Made by a program: the position numbers and the translations under genes
From: Halorientalis marina
GTDB lineage: Archaea; Halobacteriota; Halobacteria; Halobacteriales; Haloarculaceae
DNA: 64,000 nt
Reading direction: 5' to 3'
Assembly (NCBI RefSeq): GCF_023028345.1
Contig: NZ_CP095490.1
Coordinates: 310,001 to 374,000 of the forward strand
The notes under the pieces: model-generated
The model's input: the letters and a program-made list of their open reading frames with translations, nothing else
Told to the model about the DNA's origin: nothing
Database searches by the model: none
Shown here: positions 24,247 through 31,781 of the stretch, piece by piece
How the letters are laid out: each line of letters begins with the position of its first letter
Position numbering within the stretch: position 1 is the first letter of the stretch

Positions 24247-24508
24247 TATTCATCACCTCCTTTGCGCTTTCAATAACTTCGGTAGCCTCGCTCAGTTCTT
24301 CTCTCCGTTCCAGTCGCTTCAGCTCTTCAACGAGTTCTTCCGGGATGGAATCGTCGTTAGACACCTTCTCGAAGAATGATTCTAAAATCTCATTTTCCAG
24401 ATTCCTGCCGCCCTCAACCATGCTCTCGGCGATGACCAGATGACACATAAAACCCACTACCGATGGGTATCCCCGTCTGTCGCTCCTTGAGGATTTCAAC
24501 AGATCCAT
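24227..24508 (-). CDS. Small partner protein of the SMC-like ATPase
   Basis: 93 residues (MDLLKSSRSDRRGYPSVVGFMCHLVIAES...ILESFFEKVSNDDSIPEELVEELKRLERREELSEATEVIESAKEVM). Mostly helical, with a charged C-terminal half; no known family recognised. The 20-bp overlap with the ATPase start implies translational coupling and a complex. A later start (MVEGGRNLEN) is possible. It fills the position of the small middle component in three-component SMC-like systems, but that comparison rests on gene order only. Confidence 0.65.
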   Translation of the reverse strand: MDLLKSSRSDRRGYPSVVGFMCHLVIAESMVEGGRNLENEILESFFEKVSNDDSIPEELVEELKRLERREELSEATEVIESAKEVMNSAHTED

Positions 24509-24571
24509 TCTATCGATTTACCGAAGGGTATGGCAGTACAATTGCCGAAATTTCGGGTTCGAACTTCGAAC

Positions 24572-24579
24572 ATTTATAT
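24572..24579 (+). promoter_or_regulatory. TATA box of the small histone-fold gene
   Basis: TTTATATA is centred about 30 bp upstream of ATG 24606, the distance expected for a leaderless haloarchaeal transcript. Confidence 0.7.
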
Positions 24580-24605
24580 AGTGGACAGAAGAAGTCGGCG
24601 ATGGA

Positions 24606-24773
24606 ATGTCTGACCTAATCGTCAAAGCAGCCGTGAAGGATGCACTCTCGGACCACAACGTCTCGGCAGATTTCTACGACGCCCTCAACAAAGAGGTCGC
24701 CGAACTGCTCGACGACGCCGCAGAGCGTGCTGAGGCCAACGACCGGAAGACGGTCCAGCCCCGCGACCTGTAG
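24606..24773 (+). CDS. Small histone-fold-like protein (DUF1931-type)
   Basis: 55 residues, MSDLIVKAAVKDALSDHNVS followed by ADFYDALNKEVAELLDDAAE and a tail RKTVQPRDL. The pattern (short helix, long central helix, TVQPRDL) matches the haloarchaeal DUF1931/HAP5-like histone-fold family, which is DNA-binding or a nucleoid/transcription accessory factor (family knowledge). A perfect TATA box lies upstream, so it is probably a well expressed leaderless gene. It is monocistronic, ahead of the exonuclease VII pair. Confidence 0.82.
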   Translation: MSDLIVKAAVKDALSDHNVSADFYDALNKEVAELLDDAAERAEANDRKTVQPRDL

Positions 24774-24848
24774 GCCTGCGTAACGCAGCTAACCCCGCCC
24801 CTCGAACGTAGCTTTTTGAGGTTCCTGTTCAGAAGTTAGGAAACGGAG

Positions 24849-25901
24849 ATGGCGGACGCACCGGATACCGAACGGCAGGCGGTCGAACCCGATGCGAGAG
24901 AGGTCCTTAGCGTGTCCCAGCTGAACGACCGGATCGCGTCGGTCGTCCAGGACACGCCTGCCCTCAATGGCGTCCGCTGTATTGGCGAAGTCACTGACCT
25001 CCACAAGAACAGTACGGCACTCTACTTTACGCTCACCGACGGCGACGCCGAGCTCCCCTGTATGATTTGGGCGAACCGTTACCGGGAGATGGACGCCGAC
25101 CTCGAGGACGGGACCGAAGTCATCCTCGAGGGCGATATCGACTACTGGGTCGAAGGTGGGAAAATCGACCTCAAACCGTGGGAGGTGATCGTCGTCGGCG
25201 ACGGCGACCAAGCGGCTGCCGTCGAGCGACTGCGAAGCGAACTCGAAGAGCGTGGCTGGTTCGACGACGAGCAGAAACAGCAACCGCCGGCGTTCCCGGA
25301 GCGGGTCGGCGTCGTCACGTCCCTTCGAGGAGACGCCCGGTACGACATCCAGAACGCGATTCACGGACAGGACCCCACCGTTGACATCCTGGTGAAAGAC
25401 GCAACCGTCCAGGGGTCGAACGCGCCGACGTCCATCGCGAACGGCATCCACCATCTCGACCGCTCGGAGGACGTCGACGCCATCATCGTCGGACGAGGCG
25501 GTGGGAGCGATTCGAACCTCCAAGCCTTCAACACCGAACGAGTCGCGGAGGCAATCTTCACCGCGAATACCCCAGTGGTCACCGCAATTGGACACACCGA
25601 TGACCGGCTCATCGCGGATCAGGTGGCGGACGTCGCGACGATCACGCCGACCGCCGCCGGCGAGTACATCGTGAACTCCCGCCAAGAGTTCCTTGCGAGT
25701 GAGATCGAGCCCCTGGAGCAACAGCTCAACACTGCGTACGAGACCTTCCAGCAGGAGCACGAACACGAACAGGAGCTCGCCGAAGCAGTCGATGAAGCGA
25801 CCGCACCCGAGGGCCTCCCACCGATTTACTACAAGGTCGCCATCGTAGTGCTGCTGTTGCTGTTGTTGGTCATCACCGGACTTTGGCTGGGGGTGATCTA
25901 A
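24849..25901 (+). CDS. xseA: Exonuclease VII large subunit, with C-terminal membrane anchor
   Basis: 350 residues. The N-terminal OB-fold (about 22-110; VLSVSQLNDRIASVVQD...RCIGEVTDLHKNSTALYFTLTD) binds ssDNA. The catalytic domain (about 150-290) has the hallmarks VGVVTSLRGDARYDIQN, VDAIIVGRGGGSDSNLQAF, NTPVVTAIGHTDDRLIADQVAD and ATITPTAAGEY. Bacterial XseA has 400-450 residues with a long coiled-coil C-domain; here that part is short and ends in one hydrophobic helix (YYKVAIVVLLLLLLVITGLWLGVI), which should tether the enzyme to the membrane. The small subunit follows 2 bp later. Confidence 0.92.
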   Translation: MADAPDTERQAVEPDAREVLSVSQLNDRIASVVQDTPALNGVRCIGEVTDLHKNSTALYFTLTDGDAELPCMIWANRYREMDADLEDGTEVILEGDIDYWVEGGKIDLKPWEVIVVGDGDQAAAVERLRSELEERGWFDDEQKQQPPAFPERVGVVTSLRGDARYDIQNAIHGQDPTVDILVKDATVQGSNAPTSIANGIHHLDRSEDVDAIIVGRGGGSDSNLQAFNTERVAEAIFTANTPVVTAIGHTDDRLIADQVADVATITPTAAGEYIVNSRQEFLASEIEPLEQQLNTAYETFQQEHEHEQELAEAVDEATAPEGLPPIYYKVAIVVLLLLLLVITGLWLGVI

Positions 25902-25903
25902 CC

Positions 25904-26086
25904 GTGGCAAAAGACGCCGAAATCCACGATCGACTGAGTCGCGTCGAGGAGATCATTGAACAGCTCGACGCGGACGAATGCGATCTCGATGAAGGTACTG
26001 CACTCCACGAGGAAGGACAGGAACTCTTGGCCGAAGTGCGAGAGATCCTCGACGAGGGGAGCGGCGAAGTTGTGGAGCTCGAGTAA
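25904..26086 (+). CDS. xseB: Exonuclease VII small subunit
   Basis: 60 residues from GTG 25904 (MAKDAEIHDRLSRVEEIIEQLDADECDLDEGTALHEEGQELLAEVREILDEGSGEVVELE). The XseB signature is clear: two helices with RLSRVEEIIEQLDADECDLDEGTALHEEG, equivalent to the bacterial LE-x-IV-x-LE-x-G-x-L-xL-E-x-SL-x-xY-E-x-G. It follows xseA by 2 bp, fitting stoichiometric complex formation. An in-frame earlier start inside xseA (25883) is less likely. Confidence 0.9.
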   Translation: MAKDAEIHDRLSRVEEIIEQLDADECDLDEGTALHEEGQELLAEVREILDEGSGEVVELE

Positions 26087-26089
26087 GCG

Positions 26090-26104
26090 AGCTGATTCTC
26101 AGCT
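26090..26104 (+). terminator. Possible hairpin terminator after xseB
   Basis: AGCTGA-TTC-TCAGCT forms a 6-bp stem with a 3-base loop, 3 bp after the xseB stop. It abuts the left arm of the TTAACCAACA inverted repeat, so the two may act together. Confidence 0.4.
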
Positions 26105-26147
26105 TTAACCAACAGACTCCCCACCGCACTCGGCATGTGTTGGTTAA
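26105..26147. repeat. Long-spaced inverted repeat TTAACCAACA, site A
   Basis: TTAACCAACA (26105-26114) and TGTTGGTTAA (26138-26147) are separated by 23 bp. The site lies between xseB and the first gene of the conjugation operon, 149 bp ahead of its start, and is followed by a T-rich run. Confidence 0.85.
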
Positions 26148-26295
26148 GTCTTTTTCTACGAGGCCAACAAGTAATTTGGTTATAATTTACTCAACAAATT
26201 TGCAGTTATTGCTGGCCAGAAAGCATTTAGGTATCATCCAGCTACCGCGCCAATATGTACCGGGACTCAGCCGGTGCATACCCACACCCGCATGT

Positions 26296-26574
26296 ATGAT
26301 TACGAGGTCAGTCACCATCGAGGACATCGATGACCTGTACCTGATGTGGAACGACCACATCAACGCCTCCGCCCTCTATCGCCGCGCCCTCCGCGAGGAA
26401 ATGGAAGTCCGCGGTGTTGACCCCGATGAACTCCGCGACCTCCTCGAACGGGCCCGCGAGCAGGGCTACACGCTCGAAGAGATCGCAGAGGACACCAACC
26501 GCTTCGACGACCTCCAGTCGCTCGTCGAAGAGCAGCAGAACCAGCCCACGGCTGGAGACGCCACCGATGATTAG
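26296..26574 (+). CDS. Small helical protein at the head of the conjugation operon
   Basis: 92 residues from ATG 26296 (MITRSVTIEDIDDLYLMWNDHINASALYRRALREEMEVRGVDPDELRDLLERAREQGYTLEEIAEDTNRFDDL). Predicted to be all helical and acidic; no family recognised. A longer in-frame reading back to 26137 crosses an AT-rich promoter-like stretch and is unlikely. A 14-codon reading frame from ATG 26254 (MYRDSAGAYPHPHV) ends by overlapping this start and may be a leader peptide. It precedes the pilin-like gene by 6 bp. Confidence 0.65.
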   Translation: MITRSVTIEDIDDLYLMWNDHINASALYRRALREEMEVRGVDPDELRDLLERAREQGYTLEEIAEDTNRFDDLQSLVEEQQNQPTAGDATDD

Positions 26575-26580
26575 CCCGCT

Positions 26581-27000
26581 ATGTCACAGGATCAGACTCC
26601 CTCCGACCCTGAGCGTAGCGTCGAAAACCAGTCACCGCTGACCGGGAAGATCCCTCGACAGGCAGCGCTCACCGTCGTCCTCCTGAGCCTGTTCGCTGTC
26701 CAGCCGGTCGCCGCCCAGAGTAACGCGGTCTGTAGCGCAGACAACCTCCCGAGTATGATTGAGGGGTTCTTCCAGCTGACAACGGCGCTGGGGATCGTCG
26801 GCCTCGCCATCGTCTGGCAGGCTGACTCCCTCATCGAGATGTTCACCCTCAATCCCGAGCAGAAGAAGGGCCTCAAGCGTCACAAGCGCTCGGCGATGAA
26901 GTCCGCGGTCGTCCTCGTCGTGCTCGGCCCGCTCTATACGGTTGCCGGGTCGATGATGGGCCTCCCGCTGGCGCAGTGCGTCGACCTCGTCCCCTGGTAA
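26581..27000 (+). CDS. VirB2/TrbC-like small membrane protein (candidate pilin)
   Basis: 139 residues: a long signal/anchor helix ending in AVQPVAAQS, an exported short segment with Cys, a second helix (FFQLTTALGIVGLAIVWQADSLI), a basic cytoplasmic loop (KKGLKRHKRSAMK) and a third helix (AVVLVVLGPLYTVAGSMMG) with a final Cys. This signal-plus-two-helix layout with a basic loop is that of VirB2-type pilins, and the gene opens a VirB3/B4/B6-like operon. Sequence similarity to known VirB2 was not tested. Confidence 0.65.
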   Translation: MSQDQTPSDPERSVENQSPLTGKIPRQAALTVVLLSLFAVQPVAAQSNAVCSADNLPSMIEGFFQLTTALGIVGLAIVWQADSLIEMFTLNPEQKKGLKRHKRSAMKSAVVLVVLGPLYTVAGSMMGLPLAQCVDLVPW

Positions 27001-27028
27001 CCACTCCGCAGTCCCCGTTGCGAGCCCT

Positions 27029-28762
27029 ATGAACCATCGAGAGCTCTCCGTGCTCATGGCCGGCTTGCTCGCGACGAGCCTAGTCACGGGTATCGTCGCC
27101 GCTGACCCGCCACGACCAGGTACGGAGGGGAACGGGCTCACGGAAAACGAGTCGGCAACGCTGTGGTCACGTGATGCGGACAACTACATCAGCCAGGAGG
27201 AGTACCGCCAGCGGTACGGCGAGGACCGCTCCGCCGTCCACCAAGTCGCGAACGGGACCGACGTCACGTTCAAACGCCCGCCCGCGACCGCGGCGACGTG
27301 GACACGGAACGACTTCGAGGACCTCGACGCCGGCGGCCCAGATACGTCCGTACATCCACCGCACGCAGACCTCGAGGACGGCGTCTTCATCGAGGATGCT
27401 CACGCGACGATCTTCGCGGTTCAGCCCTCTACTCGTGGCCACCTCGAGTCCGGTGAAACCCCACTCTACATCGCGCCGAATGGGACGATGCGCGGGTTCG
27501 TTGATTACCGCGTTCGCGTCCCCAACGGGAGTTCCTCCGGCAACACGACTATCTCGTGGTCGCTCACGGAGCACGAGATCGAAGAAGTCCGGTTGAAGAA
27601 GGACGGCGAGACCATCGCCGAGCGTGACGGAGCCCATACGCCAGCCCTCGACTACCAGATCGAGGACGACTGGAGTGCGAATCTCACGCTGGAAGCGGAG
27701 ATTAGCGTCCGGCTGAAGAAAACCGTCAGGACCGACCTGGGTGACCGAACGGACGTCGACATCACCTATCGGACGGAAACACGGAACGTCTCCGATTCGA
27801 TCGCCGTCGAGATCTACGACCTCTCGGCGTACCCCTACTACGCCGAGTATCCGAACGGCGATGCCGGCGTGGCCATCTTCCAGTCGCAGCCGTGGCAGGG
27901 GTACACGCTCACGGAGGACGGTGAGGCACGGGTCCGTGGCATCTGGCGGTTCTACACCGCTCGGAACACCAACTGGGACACGCTCGTCCGGTCGAATCGC
28001 ACGGATAGCGCCACCGTCGAGTCAGACGCGATTCCGGTGTACGTCCACGCCTATCCCTCACGGATCGGGCCGCGTGCCGAGCCGGTTCGAGACGGACCGG
28101 AACTCATCGAGACCTGGGGGACTGACCGCTCGTCACCAGTCGGCACCATCGGTGGGAACATCAATATCGACATCGTCAACCAGTCGTACACGACGACGTA
28201 CGGCGTCGCTGTTCGAGCTGAGAACGTCGATCGGGAGGCGCTGCACGTTGGGGGAATCGTCCGGGGAGTGAATGCGTCAATCGTCGAGCCGGACGCCGGC
28301 TCCGAGCGACAGCTCCGCCGTAGTAATCTCACTGTCAAGGTCATCCATCAGAATCAGTCGCAAGCGACGCTTAGGGTCGAACTGCGGGATAATCAGACTG
28401 GCGCGCCGATCGGGCTCGACGATAGCCGTCAGTATCCAATCGGCGGCACCACCCGAAACGGGTACATCACGGTCGCGGATCAGCGCGTCGAGACCAACGC
28501 CTCCGGGGTGGCGATCGTGACCATCGACGAACCGGGCATCTACACGGCTCGGTACCACCCTGGCTCGTGGCTCGGGCACGACCCGGCGTACGTGAGTGAT
28601 ACCGCGACGGCCCGCTGGCATCCACTCGGGACGATCGACGGCTGGTTTGCGCTGGTGTTCGAGGTCGGCTGGCAGCTCCTGCCGTTCTTCGTGATGTTCT
28701 ACGCTGGCAAGCGCCTCCTGCGGATGCTCGGCCCAGAAGACATCTTCGGACAGAAACCATGA
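27029..28762 (+). CDS. Large exported protein with C-terminal anchor, conjugation operon
   Basis: 577 residues: signal peptide (VLMAGLLATSLVTGIVAAD), a ~500-residue exported part rich in beta strands with N-glycosylation sequons (NGT, NGS, NTT, NVS, NQS), and a C-terminal helix (WFALVFEVGWQLLPFFVMFY) followed by a short basic tail. No enzyme motif was seen. Position between pilin-like and VirB6-like genes suggests an external structural part of the mating apparatus. Its stop overlaps the next start (ATGA). Confidence 0.65.
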   Translation: MNHRELSVLMAGLLATSLVTGIVAADPPRPGTEGNGLTENESATLWSRDADNYISQEEYRQRYGEDRSAVHQVANGTDVTFKRPPATAATWTRNDFEDLDAGGPDTSVHPPHADLEDGVFIEDAHATIFAVQPSTRGHLESGETPLYIAPNGTMRGFVDYRVRVPNGSSSGNTTISWSLTEHEIEEVRLKKDGETIAERDGAHTPALDYQIEDDWSANLTLEAEISVRLKKTVRTDLGDRTDVDITYRTETRNVSDSIAVEIYDLSAYPYYAEYPNGDAGVAIFQSQPWQGYTLTEDGEARVRGIWRFYTARNTNWDTLVRSNRTDSATVESDAIPVYVHAYPSRIGPRAEPVRDGPELIETWGTDRSSPVGTIGGNINIDIVNQSYTTTYGVAVRAENVDREALHVGGIVRGVNASIVEPDAGSERQLRRSNLTVKVIHQNQSQATLRVELRDNQTGAPIGLDDSRQYPIGGTTRNGYITVADQRVETNASGVAIVTIDEPGIYTARYHPGSWLGHDPAYVSDTATARWHPLGTIDGWFALVFEVGWQLLPFFVMFYAGKRLLRMLGPEDIFGQKP

Positions 28763-29589
28763 CTCAGGACAATCCCCACCTCAGTAGACGGACCGCCCTC
28801 CGAACAGTTGCCGGCGCCGCTCTCGTGAGCGTGGCCGGATGCCTCAACAACGGCGATTCCCCGGGTAATGGGAACTCAACACCGTCTGATGAAGGAGGAG
28901 TCATCCAGCAAGTCACTGTAGAGGGGACAGAACTCGTCGTTGAATACTCCTCAGAGGAGGAAGTCGACCAGATCAACCTCGTCCAGCCGAATGGGGAACT
29001 GTTCGGTCAGCGAGAAACCGCTGCTGGGTCACAGCAGGTCTCTTTCGAGATCGGAACTTCTTACGAGCCTGGAGAGTATACTGTTGTGGCTCTCAGCGGT
29101 GAAGAAACGCTAGCTGAGAGTTCCTCACTGATTCAGCCGGAAATTGGAATTCAAGAGGTCGGTCTTTACCGGAATAACCCTGAGAAGCCGTGGGACGAAG
29201 TCTACGGAGATACCGAGACGGATCGGCTAAAGAACGGGGAAGCGTACGTCACCGTCGAAAACACCGGAAGCGGACCAGAAGCGGTTGTTGAGTTAATTTT
29301 CTCCGGTGATGTTCCAAACCCGGTTGAAGATCCCCGAGGTAGCGGGATGTATGAAACCGAGCAGGTGGTGATCTCGCCGGGAGAAACTACCGACCTGTTC
29401 AGTGGTTCGTTCCCGTTTGGGTCCGAATCTGAGGAGGGAATGGGGTGCTCCCCGGACGGGAATAGCGGCCAGTTCACTGTCACAGTCCGAACCCAGGTTG
29501 GCGGCGACCAGGTGTCGGAATCCTTCGATGTACAGTACTCCGGATCCACGGAGATGAGTGACTGCGAGGTTTCAATCACGGAGGCCTAA
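28759..29589 (+). CDS. Tat-exported lipoprotein in the conjugation operon
   Basis: 276 residues beginning with a twin-arginine signal and lipobox (LSRRTALRTVAGAALVSVAGC), so membrane-anchored outside. The mature part starts with a Gly/Asn/Ser linker and continues with two Ig-like beta domains (GTELVVEYSSEEEVDQINLVQ...; ENTGSGPEAVVELIFSG...). Its base composition is less GC-rich than its neighbours, suggesting separate acquisition or fast evolution. It may be a surface exclusion or adhesion factor of the element (inference). Confidence 0.7.
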   Translation: MTQDNPHLSRRTALRTVAGAALVSVAGCLNNGDSPGNGNSTPSDEGGVIQQVTVEGTELVVEYSSEEEVDQINLVQPNGELFGQRETAAGSQQVSFEIGTSYEPGEYTVVALSGEETLAESSSLIQPEIGIQEVGLYRNNPEKPWDEVYGDTETDRLKNGEAYVTVENTGSGPEAVVELIFSGDVPNPVEDPRGSGMYETEQVVISPGETTDLFSGSFPFGSESEEGMGCSPDGNSGQFTVTVRTQVGGDQVSESFDVQYSGSTEMSDCEVSITEA

Positions 29590-29591
29590 CG

Positions 29592-30653
29592 ATGGTGGAC
29601 CTGATAGACGTCGTTCTCGAGGGCTTCAAAGACGTCGTCGATTGGTTCATCGGTCTGTTCATGGACGGGCTTCGGTCGGGGTATCAGACGCTGACCGAAG
29701 AGATGTTTGGCACTCCGACTCCCCAGACTGACGGGACGTTCATTTTTGGAGAACCAAGTAACGCCCCTTGGCCAGCAATCCAAGAAGGGCTCATCGGCGG
29801 CGAGATCATGTTGATTTCTCTGCTGCTACTTGTGATGAGCGTTCAGGGACGACACACCATCCGCATCTTCAATATCGGGAGTGCGTACGAGGCTCGGAAG
29901 ACCAAGAAGACTGCCTGGGTCGGAGCCTTTCTGATTATTACTTGGTACTGGATTGGGGCGCTCGCGCTCTACCTTGTTGATGGGTTCACGATTGCCCTGA
30001 TGCCGGAGCTGTCCTCGCTGGGCTCTGCTATGTTGCAGTTCATAACGGGGTCGATTACCAACCCCGGTCTTGGTCTCCTCTTTGCTCTTATCGGAGGAAT
30101 TTCGATGTGGGCACTGGAGGCGCTGTTCTACATCCGGCAGATTCTCCTCTACGTCTACCTGTACGGGATGCCCATCGCGTTCGCCGTCGCCTATGGCAAC
30201 ATTCCTGTCCTCTCTGATGTCGCGATGGGGTTCAGCAAACGGTTCGTCCCACTGGCCATCCTACCCCTGCCTGCGGCGATAGTCCTCAAAGGATACGACC
30301 TACTCTACTCTGGAGGGACGTTGACGCCGGGAACAGCGTTCCTCAAGTACCTCGTCGCGTCTTCACTTCCTCTCGTCGCGCTCTATGTCACGTGGAAGAC
30401 GTTCAAATACGCGACCCCACTCACGGCGAAGGTTCTCGGTGGTGCGACGAAAGGAGCGGCCCTCATCGGCGGTGTCGCCGCTGGAGCCTACATCGGCGGC
30501 GCCGGCGTCGCGACGACCGCGGCCCGATGGGGACCGAAGGCCGCAGCGGGACACGCTGTGGCGCAGAAAGCTGCAGCCCGTGGCGCGAACAGCGACGAAG
30601 ACGGCGGGACGCCGTCCTACCGGCGGACCGAGAACGACCCTGGAGGTTACTAA
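29592..30653 (+). CDS. VirB6/TrbL-like polytopic membrane protein
   Basis: 353 residues. After an amphipathic start (MVDLIDVVLEGFKDVVDWFIGLFMDGL) there are six or more helices: near 62-80, 105-130, 148-180, 185-215, 218-238 and 250-275. A Gly/Ala-rich segment (GAALIGGVAAGAYIGGAGVATTAA) and a charged cytoplasmic tail follow. Position directly before the VirB4 genes fits the inner-membrane channel component of type IV secretion systems. Assignment is by topology and neighbours, not sequence. Confidence 0.7.
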   Translation: MVDLIDVVLEGFKDVVDWFIGLFMDGLRSGYQTLTEEMFGTPTPQTDGTFIFGEPSNAPWPAIQEGLIGGEIMLISLLLLVMSVQGRHTIRIFNIGSAYEARKTKKTAWVGAFLIITWYWIGALALYLVDGFTIALMPELSSLGSAMLQFITGSITNPGLGLLFALIGGISMWALEALFYIRQILLYVYLYGMPIAFAVAYGNIPVLSDVAMGFSKRFVPLAILPLPAAIVLKGYDLLYSGGTLTPGTAFLKYLVASSLPLVALYVTWKTFKYATPLTAKVLGGATKGAALIGGVAAGAYIGGAGVATTAARWGPKAAAGHAVAQKAAARGANSDEDGGTPSYRRTENDPGGY

Positions 30654-30659
30654 CAATCC

Positions 30660-31781
30660 ATGTCCATCGACGAAAACGCAGCCGCACGGCGCATCATGGA
30701 CCAGTTCGGTGAGGAGAGTCGCATCCCCTACCTCAACATCGAGGAAGGCGACGTCGGCGTCCTGATCGCCTTCCCGATCGTCGGCCTGTTCATCGCCGGC
30801 CTCACCGGCATCGAATCACTCGCCCTGCCGTTCGTCGCGGGTGGGTTCGGGTTCGGCGTCGCGATCGTCTACGTCTCGCCTGACCACCTCAACGCGTGGA
30901 CGTGGACGAAAGACGTCTATCGCTACGTCAAGCGCCCCCAGATCACGTTCAGCGCCCCGGAGGAGGCCGACAGTAGTACCAACGAGACAGAGCGCAACGA
31001 GGGCGGGCTCGCGAACTACACGCCGTTCAAGCCCGACGAGCGGACGCAGGACCTCACGAATATCGAGCGGGCGTGGCCGGGGGCAGGCGCGATCCAGCGC
31101 GCCGACGGCACGATGGAGGCGTTCATCGAGATCGACCCTGGGAACATGGACTTCGCGATGTCCGACGACTGGGCACAGCTCCAGGACGCTGGCGAAGAGT
31201 TCGCCAACAAGGAACTGGACTCGAAACTCAAACTCCACGCCACGACCCGCTCGTTCCCAGTCGAACAGATCACGGAGAACATCGAAGACCGACTGAACGA
31301 CGAAGACGTCAAAGAAAATCCGATCTTCCGGGAACTCCTCGAGGAGTATCGGGAGACACGGCCGAAGGAGATGCGAGAACGGGGCATCCAGCAGGTGCGG
31401 TACTACATCGGCGTCGAGGTCACCCCGCTGGAGGTCTACGACCGCTTCCGCGACGAGGGGACGCCGGCCGAGAAGCTGACGCAGTTCCCCGTCATCGGGT
31501 TCCTGTTCAACCCATTTGTGACCCGCCGCGAGGATCTCACCGACGTCGAGCGCCGCGCACAGATGTTCGAGAAGCTGGATAGCCGGGTCAACGACGTGCG
31601 CTCGGAGTTTATCCAGCAGGCGTCGGGCTGGTCCGCTCGGCGGCTCAGTACGGTCGAGCTCTTCGTGTTGAATATGGACTTCTGGAACGGCCGCGAACAC
31701 GAGTACGACGACGCAGAGAGCGTCGTTCGCGAACAATCCATCATCGGCCATTCGCGCCGGGAGGATGACCACAATGCGTAA
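30660..31781 (+). CDS. VirB3/PrgI-like protein fused to a VirB4 N-domain-like region
   Basis: 373 residues. Two helices near the N-terminus (GVLIAFPIVGLFIAGLTGI; LALPFVAGGFGFGVAIVYVS) followed by WTKDVYRYVKRP match the small VirB3/PrgI layout. The remaining ~280 residues (AWPGAGAIQRADGTMEAFIEIDPGNMDFAMSDDWAQLQDAG...VRYYIGVEVTPLEVYDRF...) look like the N-terminal domain of VirB4 ATPases. So VirB4 is apparently split: N-domain here, ATPase in the next gene, whose start overlaps this stop by 17 bp. Confidence 0.72.
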   Translation: MSIDENAAARRIMDQFGEESRIPYLNIEEGDVGVLIAFPIVGLFIAGLTGIESLALPFVAGGFGFGVAIVYVSPDHLNAWTWTKDVYRYVKRPQITFSAPEEADSSTNETERNEGGLANYTPFKPDERTQDLTNIERAWPGAGAIQRADGTMEAFIEIDPGNMDFAMSDDWAQLQDAGEEFANKELDSKLKLHATTRSFPVEQITENIEDRLNDEDVKENPIFRELLEEYRETRPKEMRERGIQQVRYYIGVEVTPLEVYDRFRDEGTPAEKLTQFPVIGFLFNPFVTRREDLTDVERRAQMFEKLDSRVNDVRSEFIQQASGWSARRLSTVELFVLNMDFWNGREHEYDDAESVVREQSIIGHSRREDDHNA

